Shown: positions 7,409 through 16,678 of the stretch, in pieces
Position numbering within the stretch: position 1 is the first letter of the stretch
Layout of the letters: each line of letters begins with the position of its first letter
Source of the DNA: Candidatus Parcubacteria bacterium
GTDB lineage: Bacteria; Patescibacteria; ABY1; BM507; UBA12075
DNA: 30,279 bases
Assembly: GCA_002869165.1 (NCBI GenBank)
Contig: PKTK01000014.1
Span: forward strand, 1-30,279
Reading direction: 5' to 3'
Translations under genes and position numbers: made by a program
Notes under the pieces: generated by a model
Told to the model about the DNA's origin: nothing
Database searches by the model: none
The model's input: only the letters and a program-made list of their open reading frames with translations

Positions 7409-8617
7409 ATGAATAATTATAGCTACAATGCGGTTACCATTGGTGATAACACTTTTATAAAAGGTGAGATCAGAAGCTGGTCACAAAAAAAAGCTGTTTC
7501 TTCTTTGGAGAAACAGGGTCTTATTGTTGTAAATATAAAAGCCAAATCGCAAGACGTCTGGTATAATCAAGCGATTGGTGGCAGAGTGTCAAGAGCTGAT
7601 AAAATAGATTTTATTAGTCAGCTTCATGCATTCATGGATGCTGGAGTTTCAGTTGATAAAGCACTAGGTATTGCTGCTGAACAAACGCCTAACAAATTAT
7701 TAAAAAAAATAATAATAGAATTAAACAAGGAAGTAAATAATGGTCAGAGCATAAGTACTGCTCTAGATAAACACAGAAGGTATTTCCCGAAATATTTTTC
7801 CAAGATGATAAAAGTGGGAGAGGAGAGTGGCACCTTGTCAGAAATACTGAAGAATATGTTGGTTCAACAGGAAAGAGAATATGAACTTATTAGTAATGCT
7901 AGAGGGGCTATGATATATCCAGCTATTTTGCTTTTGGCATCTTTGTCAATTGTTGTATTCATGCTTTCATTCGTTATCCCAACAATTGCTCAGGTTTTGG
8001 GAGACTACGGAGGAGAACTTCCTTGGACAACAAAACTCTTAATAGCCACGAGTTCATTTATAGTTAATCATAGCTTGTTTTTACTAGCAGGACTTTTTTC
8101 TTTTATTTTGGTTTTTATTGCTTTTGCAAAACAAAATTTTTGCAAATATTTTTTAGAAAGTATTTTTTTGAAAACCCCGATTCTTAAAAAAATAATTATT
8201 GAATATAATATTGCTAGAATTGTTAGAGCTATGGGAACTTCCATAAGAAGTGGTCTGTCTATTGATAGAGCATTGCGTTTGGCCGTAGATGTTACCAACA
8301 ACATTCATTATCAAAAGTCTTTGGAAAAGAGTGTTGTATTGGTACGAAAGGGTGTTTCACTTTCAGAAGCATGGCGCGGGTATCCTTCGCTTTATCCGGC
8401 AAATGTTTATGGTATGATCGAAATTGGTGAGCAGACTGGAAAAACAGAAGATATGCTTGAAAGAATTGCTGGTTTTTTTGAAAGATCAGTTAATAATAAA
8501 CTAAATAATATTGGAACAACTATCGAACCATTCCTGATTATATTTGTTGGACTACTAATTATGTTTATTGCAGTATCTATCTTAACACCACTTTGGAAAT
8601 TCAGTGAAACTATTTAA
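7409..8617 (+). CDS. pilC: Type IV pilus inner-membrane platform protein PilC (GspF family)
   Basis: 402 aa, full family length. It has two T2SSF cytoplasmic helical domains (~70-190 and ~270-395); the first carries QLHAFMDAGVSVDKALG and GEESGTLSEIL, the second AMGTSIRSGLSIDRAL and EIGEQTGKTEDML. Three membrane helices lie near 168-195, 220-240 and 372-396. It couples the PilB motor to pilin insertion. It starts right after pilB (TAAATATG), and the next gene follows its stop by 1 bp (TAATATG), so the operon is translationally packed. Confidence 0.95.
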   Translation: MNNYSYNAVTIGDNTFIKGEIRSWSQKKAVSSLEKQGLIVVNIKAKSQDVWYNQAIGGRVSRADKIDFISQLHAFMDAGVSVDKALGIAAEQTPNKLLKKIIIELNKEVNNGQSISTALDKHRRYFPKYFSKMIKVGEESGTLSEILKNMLVQQEREYELISNARGAMIYPAILLLASLSIVVFMLSFVIPTIAQVLGDYGGELPWTTKLLIATSSFIVNHSLFLLAGLFSFILVFIAFAKQNFCKYFLESIFLKTPILKKIIIEYNIARIVRAMGTSIRSGLSIDRALRLAVDVTNNIHYQKSLEKSVVLVRKGVSLSEAWRGYPSLYPANVYGMIEIGEQTGKTEDMLERIAGFFERSVNNKLNNIGTTIEPFLIIFVGLLIMFIAVSILTPLWKFSETI

Positions 8618-8618
8618 T

Positions 8619-9068
8619 ATGAAAAGAGTTATTAAAAAAAATGGATTTACTTATGTGGAAATATTGCTTGCAGTTTCAATAATGGCTATACTTCTTAGCA
8701 TATCAATACCTTCCTACAGTGCTATGCACAATCGCATTGCTGTTAAAAATGATGTCTATTTAATATCAAGTGCCTTGCGAAATGCTCAAAACGATTCACT
8801 AGTATCAAAATATGGTCTCAAGCATGGTTTATATTTTCATGCAGATTCATATTCAGTATTTTCTGGTGACTGGTCATCGCCGTATCAAAAAAAAGATTAT
8901 CAATTATCAGGTGGAGCTTCGATTATTTCTGGTGCTGACTCAAGTATAGTTTTTGAAAGACTCACCGGAGAAGCAAATTCTCATTATATAATTATTTTAT
9001 CAAACAATGGTGATCAATATAAAATTTCCGTTTCCAGTAAAGGACAAATAGAAACAGAAAAACTTTAG
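8619..9068 (+). CDS. Type IV pilin-like protein (prepilin)
   Basis: 149 aa from the ATG at 8619. A GTG at 8604 inside pilC is possible, but the TAATATG junction repeats the pattern used at other gene borders here. The prepilin motif KKNG|FTYVEILLAV has Phe at +1 and Glu at +5 and is followed by the hydrophobic N-terminal helix. The rest is a small globular pilin head with the GspH/FimT-like 'ALRNAQNDS' start. It needs a prepilin peptidase not present in this window. It could be the major pilin or a minor one; size and GspH flavour favour minor. Confidence 0.85.
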   Translation: MKRVIKKNGFTYVEILLAVSIMAILLSISIPSYSAMHNRIAVKNDVYLISSALRNAQNDSLVSKYGLKHGLYFHADSYSVFSGDWSSPYQKKDYQLSGGASIISGADSSIVFERLTGEANSHYIIILSNNGDQYKISVSSKGQIETEKL

Positions 9069-9077
9069 ATAATTATC

Positions 9078-9680
9078 ATGGCAGTTTTTAATAAAAAAAA
9101 TCAAGCAGGATTTAACATCGCAGAAATATTGATAGTAATTGGGCTTACTGTTTTTTTGGTTACTATGGTAAGCAAGTCTTTTGTGGGTGTTAGGCGTATT
9201 CAAGAATATAGTAAAACTAAATTTGAAAATTCTCATTATGCGCAGGAAGGTATGGAGTTGATCAATGAAATGAAAAACTCACTTTTTGCTTGTAAGTGTT
9301 CTAGCGATACTTGTCTGGGGGACACCTGTACGAGAAGTGCAGATAGTCAATCATGTACCTTGCTTCCTGGTTATGATAGTTGTTGGACAAGGTACCCAGC
9401 TGGGCTTTCAGGATTAACAGATTTTAAATTGTACAATTCTGGTAACTGGACAATCGTTTCTTTGGGAGGATCTCCAGAAGAAATAACTAGTGACCAAACC
9501 TATTATCGCAAAGTAAAAATTGAAAGCGCTATGCGTAATTCTCTCGGTGATCTTGATCCAAGTGGCACAAATATAGACGACAATACCAAACTGATAAATG
9601 TTCAAGTCTACACTACTCAAAATGAACGAATTTATACTACAAGTTATGATACAGTATTAACAGCTTGGGAGAATTTATAA
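9078..9680 (+). CDS. Cys-rich minor pilin-like protein
   Basis: 200 aa. Prepilin motif QAG|FNIAEILIVIGL with Glu at +5 and a long N-terminal helix. The head has seven cysteines clustered between residues ~70 and ~105 (CKC, then C-LGD-TC, SC, and C near SCW), compatible with several disulfides, which suits an exposed pilus tip or adhesin-like role. It resembles PilV/GspI-type minor pilins in operon position. It lies 9 bp after the previous pilin gene and 1 bp before the next. Confidence 0.8.
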   Translation: MAVFNKKNQAGFNIAEILIVIGLTVFLVTMVSKSFVGVRRIQEYSKTKFENSHYAQEGMELINEMKNSLFACKCSSDTCLGDTCTRSADSQSCTLLPGYDSCWTRYPAGLSGLTDFKLYNSGNWTIVSLGGSPEEITSDQTYYRKVKIESAMRNSLGDLDPSGTNIDDNTKLINVQVYTTQNERIYTTSYDTVLTAWENL

Positions 9681-9681
9681 T

Positions 9682-10176
9682 ATGAAGATAGAAAATTTTA
9701 ACAATAAAGGTTTTAGTCTAGTGGAGGTTTTGGTTTATACCGTAGTCCTTGTTTTTGTTATACAGGTTTTGTTTTCTTTGATCACAAATACCATGGGAGA
9801 GGCTCAGTACTACATCTTGAAAGAAAAAGTTAATCAAAACGCTAGACTGATAATCACTCGTATAAACCAAGAAATAAAAACATCTAAGTCAATTGATAGC
9901 TTAAGCTCTGACAAGTTGACTCTTACAAGATTTGATGGGTCGTCCATGGATATTTATTGGCTGAATAGTGACAAGATGGTGTATCTTGATACTGGTAGTG
10001 GTGGGGAATTGCTTAGCAGTGACGATGTTTTGGTGGATAGCTTTCAATTTGCAAGTAGTGGTGATGGAGTAGAATTTGAATTTGAAATAAGTGCTAGTGA
10101 GAAAAATTATTGGCTGGACCTTGATTATGAGTTTGCGACTGGTGCTTTTGTTGTACCAAGGACTGAATTTTATTAA
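9682..10176 (+). CDS. Minor pilin-like protein (PilW/GspJ type)
   Basis: 164 aa. Prepilin motif NNKG|FSLVEVLVYTVV with Glu at +5. The body has the 'QNARLIITRINQEIKTSKSI' stretch characteristic of PilW/GspJ-type minor pilins, followed by a beta-rich head. It begins at TAATATG, directly after the previous stop. It probably forms part of the tip complex that primes pilus assembly. Confidence 0.8.
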   Translation: MKIENFNNKGFSLVEVLVYTVVLVFVIQVLFSLITNTMGEAQYYILKEKVNQNARLIITRINQEIKTSKSIDSLSSDKLTLTRFDGSSMDIYWLNSDKMVYLDTGSGGELLSSDDVLVDSFQFASSGDGVEFEFEISASEKNYWLDLDYEFATGAFVVPRTEFY

Positions 10177-10184
10177 TAAATACT

Positions 10185-11525
10185 ATGTTATTATCAAGAG
10201 CTATTAAAATTAATCAAAAAGGAGCAGTAGCTACTTTCACAGTTCTAGGGGTGTTTGTGGTGCTTTTGGCAATAACTGCAGTTGTGACTAGCTTGGCCAT
10301 GGAAGAATTTGAGATGTCAAAAGATGGTGGTTCTATTGAGGAGACATTCTATGCAGCCGAGGCCGGCTTGAATGAGGCTCTCTATAGATTGATAAGTAAT
10401 CCTAGTCCGGGAACTATTAATTTTGAACTAGATAATATTCAGATAAACACAACTGTATCAGTGGATCCTGGTAATCCTTTTGGAAGAATAGTGAGCTCGC
10501 AAGCTATCGATCAAATAAGCGGCAAGCAAAGAACAGTTCAGGTTAGTGTTGTAACAGATTCATACGCAGGTGGATTTGATTATGCTGTACAAGGCGGAAA
10601 CGGAGGAATTTATCTTGATAATAATTCTATGATTATTGGAGACTTGTATTCGAATGGTTCAGTTTTACCAGCTTCGGGTGGTTCAACCGGAAATATCAAT
10701 GGTAGTGTGTGGTCGGCTGGGTCTAATCTGGTTGACAAGGTAAATGTTACAGAAAATGTTTATGCTGAAAACATAAGTCGTTCGGATATTGATGGGGGAG
10801 CCTATTATACAAACATAGATTCAAGTACAGATGTTGGTGGAGCAAGTTGCCCAAATGCAAATTGTCATTCTGGAAATGCTGGTCCAGATTCCAAGCCTTT
10901 TCCTATTGATGATGGCATTATTACTATATGGAAAAATGACATAATTAATGCGGGAAATCCTGTGCTAGGTGAGACTCCTGCTGATTGTCCACCAAGTAGA
11001 TCAAGTGGATATTACTGTGTAACTAACAACAAGACCCTGGGTTCAAGCAAGATTGAAGCTAATTTTTATATTGGAAATGGCGCTACGCTTGAGCTTGACG
11101 GAAATTTATGGATAAGTGGTGATATTATAATGGATAATAACGGAACTATAAGTATAGATTCAGACTTAGGTAAACAGAGTGTTGTAGTTATATCTGATGG
11201 GACAATTGAAGTAAATAATAATTATAGTATTTCAGGATCTGGAGAACCAGGTAGCTTTGTTTTGGTGGTTTCTATGAGTACAAATATAAATCCTTCTTCA
11301 CCAGCCATTTATGCTTCTAATAATTCTAGTTCAGTGGTCTTTGCAGCGCTTCATGGCATGCTAAAAGTTAAAAATAACGGAGCCTTGAATACAGCTCTGG
11401 GAGAAAAACTTTATCTAGAGCCAAATTCAACCGTAACATATAATCCGATTTTTTCAGTTTTTTCAATCAGTCCTTCATCTGGAAATGAAGTTGACACAAT
11501 AACTGATACTTGGACTGAACTTTAG
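10185..11525 (+). CDS. PilX-like protein with beta-rich C-terminal domain
   Basis: 446 aa. The N-terminus has a class III-like pilin start (NQKG|AVATFTVLGVFVV) lacking Glu at +5, then a hydrophobic helix and the EETFYAAEAGLNEALYRL signature of PilX N-terminal domains. The large C-terminal part (~130-430) is Gly/Asn/Ser-rich with repeated short strands (YLDNNSMIIGDLYSNGSV; LELDGNLWISGDIIMDN), suggestive of a beta-helix or bactofilin-like fold. It is the last gene of the pilus operon, ending before a terminator. A tip adhesin or non-cleaved minor pilin is the likely role, by inference. Confidence 0.75.
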   Translation: MLLSRAIKINQKGAVATFTVLGVFVVLLAITAVVTSLAMEEFEMSKDGGSIEETFYAAEAGLNEALYRLISNPSPGTINFELDNIQINTTVSVDPGNPFGRIVSSQAIDQISGKQRTVQVSVVTDSYAGGFDYAVQGGNGGIYLDNNSMIIGDLYSNGSVLPASGGSTGNINGSVWSAGSNLVDKVNVTENVYAENISRSDIDGGAYYTNIDSSTDVGGASCPNANCHSGNAGPDSKPFPIDDGIITIWKNDIINAGNPVLGETPADCPPSRSSGYYCVTNNKTLGSSKIEANFYIGNGATLELDGNLWISGDIIMDNNGTISIDSDLGKQSVVVISDGTIEVNNNYSISGSGEPGSFVLVVSMSTNINPSSPAIYASNNSSSVVFAALHGMLKVKNNGALNTALGEKLYLEPNSTVTYNPIFSVFSISPSSGNEVDTITDTWTEL

Positions 11526-11558
11526 TTTGAGGATTAAATTATTCCGTATGTTTAATAT

Positions 11559-11584
11559 CACTTTATAATAAAAGTGGTTTTTTT
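11559..11584 (+). terminator. Terminator of the pilus operon
   Basis: CACTTT-ATAATA-AAAGTG stem and T-run, 34 nt after the PilX-like stop. The remaining stretch to 11730 shows no gene. Confidence 0.65.
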
Positions 11585-11730
11585 ATTTGGAATATAATTA
11601 TGGTACTCAGCATAACTTTTCTTATTGAATTTATTAATTATATTTACTAAAGTCAGTAGAGATTTGCAGATAGAAAAGTTACTTAAAAAGCGATCTTTGC
11701 GCTATTGTAAATTGTTTACTATGTATTCTT

Positions 11731-11759
11731 TTGACATATTAAATATTTTTTGATAATAT
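11731..11759 (+). promoter_or_regulatory. Strong sigma70 promoter
   Basis: Perfect TTGACA, 17-bp spacer, TAATAT with TGA before the -10. Start near 11766, leader about 70 nt for the gene at 11838. Confidence 0.75.
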
Positions 11760-11837
11760 TTTAATATATCTTTAATTTATTATTAATGTTCAAATTGTAG
11801 AGTAAGTAGGTATTCTATCATTTGAACCACAAGAGGT

Positions 11838-13136
11838 ATGAATTTAAGGAGGATACTTTTCTTGGCAGGCTTGGGCCTGTTTTTTTGTTGGAGTGTTCCA
11901 ACTAAAGCAGCGGTTGTTGATCATTTGGTGATCAATGAACTCGCTACTGCTGGTGATTCAAGCTATGATGATTGGGTTGAGCTTTATAACCCAACTGGTT
12001 CGGAAATCGAACTTTTGGGTTGGAGTGTTCAGAAAGTGACCGCTGGTGGTGGTGTAACTAGAACCGATCTAAGTGGCACTATACCAGCATATGGTTATTT
12101 TTTGGTAGTAAGAAATGATGATAATACTATGCAAAGTTTAAAAGATGTAGCTGACCTAAAGGCTGAAAATTTTGCTCTAGCAGATGGCAATGCCTTGTAT
12201 TTAGTTTACAGTAATTCTGATATTGATCCAGACATTCCGGGAGTGGAAGTAATAGATGCAGTTGGTTGGGGAGCTGTGATTTATGGGGAAGGCACAGCAA
12301 TTACTTCAAATATCAGTGCTGGTAAAAGTTTGTCAAGAATTATTGATGGCGATGATACTGATGATAATTCAATTGATTTTACAATTTTAGATACGCCCAC
12401 CATGCAGAACTCTGGACTTGATGATGGAATGGATGGAGATGTTAGTGGTGATGTATTGATAACAATATATCCTGATAATGAGCCTGTACAGAATATTACA
12501 GCTGATTCTGCTTCAATTGTCTTTCAGGTAAATACGGATGGTATAGCAAGCGTTGATTATGGCTTGAGTGATGTATATGGCAACAGCAGTCTTTCTCAGC
12601 CAGTTTTGGCCAATACGGACGTGACAGTGGTTTTGGAAAATCTGGAATGCAATACTACTTATCATTATATGATAAATGTTGAAGGTGATGCGGGTATAGA
12701 TCCTGGCTTTAGCGATGATATTACTTTTACTACCTTGCCTTGTGGTGGTATTACAGTTGATAATATTGTCATGACTCAATCCAGTGCACGAGCTAATGAT
12801 ATTTTTGCAGATGGTTGGGAATGGCAATTTGATATTACAGTATGGAATCCACTAGAGACCGAGCTTAAAATGAAGTTTAATATCTGGAATGGATCAGACT
12901 CTATATCTTCCGGTGGAAATGTCCGATATAGTATCGACAATGGTTTGTCTTGGGTAGAAATTCTGTCTGATGATACTTATCCCGATGCTGGTGCTAACAT
13001 AAGCTCACTTGACGAGAATGAAACATTAGCTGGACAACAGATATCTATTTTGGTGCAGATGAAAGTGCCGGTTGGCACTTTAGCAGGCGCTTATTCCACT
13101 TCTTACGGTATAGTTACAGAAGAGCCGGGATTGTAG
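11838..13136 (+). CDS. Secreted lamin-tail domain / FnIII-like protein
   Basis: 432 aa with a signal peptide (cut near TKA|AVVDH, ~24). Residues ~27-165 are a lamin-tail domain: HLVINELATAG, then DDWVELYNPTGSEIELLGW and a GYFLVVRN strand, the hallmark 'INE...WVELYNPT...LxGW' pattern. Residues ~205-300 look like a fibronectin type III domain (TADSASIVFQVNTDG, TYHYMINV). The C-terminal ~130 residues form another beta-sandwich (WEWQFDITVWNP). Lamin-tail domains are found in secreted bacterial nucleases and surface proteins; no catalytic domain is seen here, so an adhesive or structural role is inferred. AGAGGT precedes the ATG. Confidence 0.85.
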   Translation: MNLRRILFLAGLGLFFCWSVPTKAAVVDHLVINELATAGDSSYDDWVELYNPTGSEIELLGWSVQKVTAGGGVTRTDLSGTIPAYGYFLVVRNDDNTMQSLKDVADLKAENFALADGNALYLVYSNSDIDPDIPGVEVIDAVGWGAVIYGEGTAITSNISAGKSLSRIIDGDDTDDNSIDFTILDTPTMQNSGLDDGMDGDVSGDVLITIYPDNEPVQNITADSASIVFQVNTDGIASVDYGLSDVYGNSSLSQPVLANTDVTVVLENLECNTTYHYMINVEGDAGIDPGFSDDITFTTLPCGGITVDNIVMTQSSARANDIFADGWEWQFDITVWNPLETELKMKFNIWNGSDSISSGGNVRYSIDNGLSWVEILSDDTYPDAGANISSLDENETLAGQQISILVQMKVPVGTLAGAYSTSYGIVTEEPGL

Positions 13137-13173
13137 GTTTTTGGGAATTTTGGAGTGTGTTTAATGAAAAAAG

Positions 13174-13322
13174 GCAATCTGATTGACGCACTGAATCAAA
13201 TTTATCGATAAATTAGTGTTCAAATTGTCGATCAGATTGCTTCACTTCGTTCGCAATGACAGAAAATAATAAAAATAGACATTTTTTATTATTCTTGGGA
13301 GAAGCGAAGTAATCTGGTGATC
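13174..13322. repeat. Nested MITE/REP-like palindromes
   Basis: Two overlapping inverted repeats: 13174-13187 with 13227-13240 (13 of 14 pairs), and 13230-13248 with 13301-13322, sharing the AGATTGCTTCACTTC-type arm. The inner loop holds a further AATAATAAAAAT/ATTTTTTATTATT hairpin. The TTGCTTCACTTCGTTCGCAA type of core is the same family as the element at 27235. No coding capacity. Confidence 0.65.
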
Positions 13323-13383
13323 GCCCTGAGTATTATTTATTATTGTTTACTCTTTGAAATAAAATTTAAAAGGAATAAAGTTT

Positions 13384-13986
13384 ATGAAATATATATTATT
13401 AATAATCTGTCTGCTATTTCCGATGGCAAGTCAGGCTCGTTCAGAGATTATTGGTTATATTAGTACTGACCCTAATCAACCAGACAAAGAAGTCGTTCAG
13501 GATGAGGAGAATGTTCCCATTGATAATGAAAAAGTTGATGAAGGAGTTGTTGTGAGTGGGGGGTCTTCGGCTAGTGTCTATTCTGGAAATATATCTACTA
13601 TCAAGCAGAAAGTAGAAATAGAACCAGAAGAAAGTGAACAACCAATCGTTCTTGGCTTTGATCGATTGCCTGAAAATACTTTGGTACGGGACGAAAGTAA
13701 GCGAATTTATATTATAAAAGGAGATATTAAAAAAGTTATTTGGGATCTAGAAGAATTACATTTATATTGTGATCAAGTGATTGTTGATTTATCTTACAGC
13801 GACCTTTCTGAATATCCAACTCGACGTTTTTATAATAATAAGCTAATCAGACAAATAGGAGACGAGAGAGTTTATTTAGTTGAAGAAGGATTAAAAAAAC
13901 ACATTAAAACACTTGAAGAACTTAAAAATAATCACCCAGGAAAGAAAATTTATAATATTCCAGCCAATGAGATGAGTTATTACTAA
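13384..13986 (+). CDS. Small secreted protein with WYV-like beta modules
   Basis: 200 aa. Signal peptide ends near SQA|RSEI (~19). A low-complexity acidic linker (~30-80) leads to a C-terminal domain (~90-200) with two alternating units: LVRDESKRIYIIKGDIKKVI and ERVYLVEEGLKKHIKTLEEL. This 'xxYxIxxGxxKxI' pattern is like modules at the start of other surface proteins in the window, so it may bind the envelope. Function unknown. AAAGGA precedes the ATG. It converges on the S-layer-like gene across a shared terminator. Confidence 0.7.
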   Translation: MKYILLIICLLFPMASQARSEIIGYISTDPNQPDKEVVQDEENVPIDNEKVDEGVVVSGGSSASVYSGNISTIKQKVEIEPEESEQPIVLGFDRLPENTLVRDESKRIYIIKGDIKKVIWDLEELHLYCDQVIVDLSYSDLSEYPTRRFYNNKLIRQIGDERVYLVEEGLKKHIKTLEELKNNHPGKKIYNIPANEMSYY

Positions 13987-14005
13987 GACACTATTTTTTA
14001 AAACA

Positions 14006-14034
14006 AAAAAGTAGACATAAAATGTCTACTTTTT
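14006..14034. terminator. Bidirectional terminator
   Basis: 13-bp perfect stem (AAAAAGTAGACAT/ATGTCTACTTTTT), 3-nt loop, A-run and T-run on the two sides; serves the convergent genes ending at 13986 and 14046. Confidence 0.85.
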
Positions 14035-14045
14035 ATTTGGCTAAT

Positions 14046-16511
14046 TTAGAAACTTCCTTCAGGGTCATCTATTCTGGGATCTTCTTCCATCAGATCGCCG
14101 TCCTCATCCTCTAGGGTGCCGCCAGTTTGACTAGCATCGTCTAGATCTTGGTAATTAATTTCAATCTCCGTTCCTGTTTTTAGAGTTATTGTTAGAACAT
14201 TGCCAATTTCATTTATATCTAGTCTGACATCGAAATTAGTGTCATCTTCAACGTCTCCGATATAGAAGTTGGCAATATCGGTAATAGTTAAATATCCGTC
14301 ATCATCAATTTCAACTCCACCAGTATCATCGCTGTCAACGCCAGTTACATAATCATCTAATTCTAAGTCGTTATTAATTGAATCAGGGTCAATTGCTTCA
14401 GAAAAGGTGATTGTTATTTCATCTTCAATGTCTATCATATCAGCTTCGTTTCCATTTGCTACTTCTATGCTAATAATGTAAGGAGAACTGTCTGCGCTTG
14501 CTCCGCCAAATGTCCCACTTTGGTCATCAATGTCATATTGAGTTTCCATGGTTATTTCTTGGTCTTCGTCTAGGATGTAGCCTCCGTATTGAACCGTGTT
14601 ACTAAAATTTTCACTGATTATCTTTACAGGCTCATCGGCTAATAAAGAGATAGTCAGAATTTTATTATCAGAACTTAGCTCAAGAAAGGTTTCAAATTCG
14701 TAGGCGTTTTTGATTTCACCAATATCAAAAGCTAAGATATCAGAAACAAGTAAAACCCCATCCTCATCAATGGATACGCCACCAAGCTCATCCCATTCTG
14801 CATAAACGTTGTTTAGGTAATTATCATAGATTGGTTGACTGAAAGTAATTACAATTTGATCACCTTCATCAATATAGCCACTGTAGCCGTTGTCATAAGC
14901 TTTGATGTATGAAATGTAGAGTTCGCTGCCAGCGCTTTCATCACCAAAAGATCCTAGCGGGTCATCAATATTTGGGTCATCATCCATTTCATTACCGTCT
15001 TTATCTTCTATGACGTCACCAATTTGACTAGCATCGTCAAGGTCCTCATTTTCGATACCTATCTGATCTCCATCGACTAGTGTGATAGTTAGTACTTTTC
15101 CGCTTGAATCAAGTGCTAAATCAACATCAAAACTTCCACTATCGTCTACATCACCTACATAAAAGCTAGCAATATCTATGATCGTCAACAACCCGTTTGT
15201 TGATATAGTAACACCACCAGTATCACTAGCATCCACATTGCTAACACTTGCATCTTCATCAAGGTCATCATTAACTGACTCAGGATCAATGGCTTCCGAA
15301 AAAGTGATTTTAATCTGGTCATCAATATCTATATAATCATCGTTGCCGTTATTGTAAACTTTGATAGAGCTGATGTATGGCTCAACACCGTCATTTACAT
15401 TGACTCCACCGAAAGTTCCATCAGCATCATCAATATTGCTATCGTTTTCCATTAAGTCACCAGACAGATCTTTGATAGTTCCACCTATTTGATCGATTTC
15501 TTCGAAATCTTCATCAAGGATTTGTACGCTATTTCCTGAGATAATAGTAATATTAAGCACTTTTGAGCTGGAATCTAAGGCAAGTTTAACAGCAAAAGTA
15601 CCGCCTTCATCTACTTTACCAATATCAAAAGAAGCAATGTTGTTTATAACTACAAGTCCATCGCTGTAAACCTGAATAGCCCCGGTACTGTTATAATTTA
15701 AGCTATTGATAAAGTTTCCGGTTTCAAGATTTTCATTGATAGATTCAGGGTCGATCGCTTCACTAAAAACAACCTGAATTTTGTCATTGGTATCAATATA
15801 ACCACTTTGTCCTTGATTGCTTACTGTTATGTTATTTATATATTGAGCTATTCCATCATCATCTACTGTGGTTTCTTCTTCCTCTTCGGAGTTGCTAGTC
15901 GAAACATAGCTAGAGCAGTCGCGAGCGTTATTTATGATTTGGCATTTTCTGGTTCTAGCTCTTAGGGCATTGGCATTTGCTCGACCTCTATTAGCATCAA
16001 TGTTGTCAGTGTTTTCTAGCTCTCCATTAATATCATAATCTGATATGTAATCAATGTCATCTCCGATGGTATAGTTGGTAAAAAAAGCATCAGCCACATC
16101 ATTGACCAGCTGATTACAATTTTCCCCATAAAGAGCCACGGCAGCAGTTTGATTCTTTACCCAATGTAGAATACCATTTTGGGAAACTGCATAAACTTTT
16201 GGATTTGTGGTGATTTTAATTAAAATTACACCCGGTCTATAACGAACATTAACGCCTAGCATCATGCTTTCGAGATCTTCTTTGGGGATTGTGTTTACAT
16301 CATCAAAATCAGGAAACCAAGAGTAATAAGTTTTGGAATCTGGGAAAACATAGCGTTTTCCGTCAGCTCCAACATAATAAACAGAGGAGAGCCCCTCCAT
16401 TTTTACAAGTTGACCGCTGTAATCAACGCTGGCTTTTACCTGTTCATTAAAGTTGGGTAGAACAAAAGCAAACGCTATCATTAGCGATATAAATGATAGT
16501 TTTTTTCGCAT
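14046..16511 (-). CDS. Acidic S-layer-like surface protein with four repeats
   Basis: 821 aa with a signal peptide (cut near VKA|SVDYSG, ~28). Residues ~35-170 are a module common in Patescibacteria surface proteins: VYYVGADGKRYVFPDSKTYYSWF, then LGVNVRYRPG and KVYAVSQNGILHWVK (split here into short motifs). Residues ~220-821 are four ~150-aa repeats, each opening with 'YIxxIxVxNxGxxxYIDxxDxIxITFSEAIDPES' and closing with 'DD-x-G(S/T)F', Ig-like and extremely Asp/Glu-rich, which suggests calcium binding. The last repeat ends exactly at its GSF border. No sorting motif is seen. Likely a cell-surface lattice or stalk protein. Terminator and extended -10 promoter (16547-16555) bracket it as a single gene. 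Confidence 0.8.
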   Translation of the reverse strand: MRKKLSFISLMIAFAFVLPNFNEQVKASVDYSGQLVKMEGLSSVYYVGADGKRYVFPDSKTYYSWFPDFDDVNTIPKEDLESMMLGVNVRYRPGVILIKITTNPKVYAVSQNGILHWVKNQTAAVALYGENCNQLVNDVADAFFTNYTIGDDIDYISDYDINGELENTDNIDANRGRANANALRARTRKCQIINNARDCSSYVSTSNSEEEEETTVDDDGIAQYINNITVSNQGQSGYIDTNDKIQVVFSEAIDPESINENLETGNFINSLNYNSTGAIQVYSDGLVVINNIASFDIGKVDEGGTFAVKLALDSSSKVLNITIISGNSVQILDEDFEEIDQIGGTIKDLSGDLMENDSNIDDADGTFGGVNVNDGVEPYISSIKVYNNGNDDYIDIDDQIKITFSEAIDPESVNDDLDEDASVSNVDASDTGGVTISTNGLLTIIDIASFYVGDVDDSGSFDVDLALDSSGKVLTITLVDGDQIGIENEDLDDASQIGDVIEDKDGNEMDDDPNIDDPLGSFGDESAGSELYISYIKAYDNGYSGYIDEGDQIVITFSQPIYDNYLNNVYAEWDELGGVSIDEDGVLLVSDILAFDIGEIKNAYEFETFLELSSDNKILTISLLADEPVKIISENFSNTVQYGGYILDEDQEITMETQYDIDDQSGTFGGASADSSPYIISIEVANGNEADMIDIEDEITITFSEAIDPDSINNDLELDDYVTGVDSDDTGGVEIDDDGYLTITDIANFYIGDVEDDTNFDVRLDINEIGNVLTITLKTGTEIEINYQDLDDASQTGGTLEDEDGDLMEEDPRIDDPEGSF

Positions 16512-16546
16512 AGAGATATGATTATTTTTAATTTTTTTCTACTATT

Positions 16547-16555
16547 ATTATAGCA
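16547..16555 (-). promoter_or_regulatory. Extended -10 promoter of the S-layer-like gene
   Basis: Reads TGCTATAAT on the minus strand, no clear -35. Predicted leader about 29 nt. Confidence 0.55.
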
Positions 16556-16678
16556 TATTTATAATGTTTTTGTAGAATTTTAAATTATTTCTAATATTTA
16601 TTACGGATCTAGAGTGTATAATATTCACTTTGGATATAAAAAAATAACATTGTGTGTTTATTACTTTATAGAGCTGAA

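Noticed and set aside
8604..8621. GTG at 8604 as pilin start
   Set aside because: It overlaps pilC; the ATG at 8619 repeats the TAATATG junction used elsewhere in the operon.
13174..13322. Transposon remnant with transposase
   Set aside because: No coding frame of any length inside; only nested palindromes.
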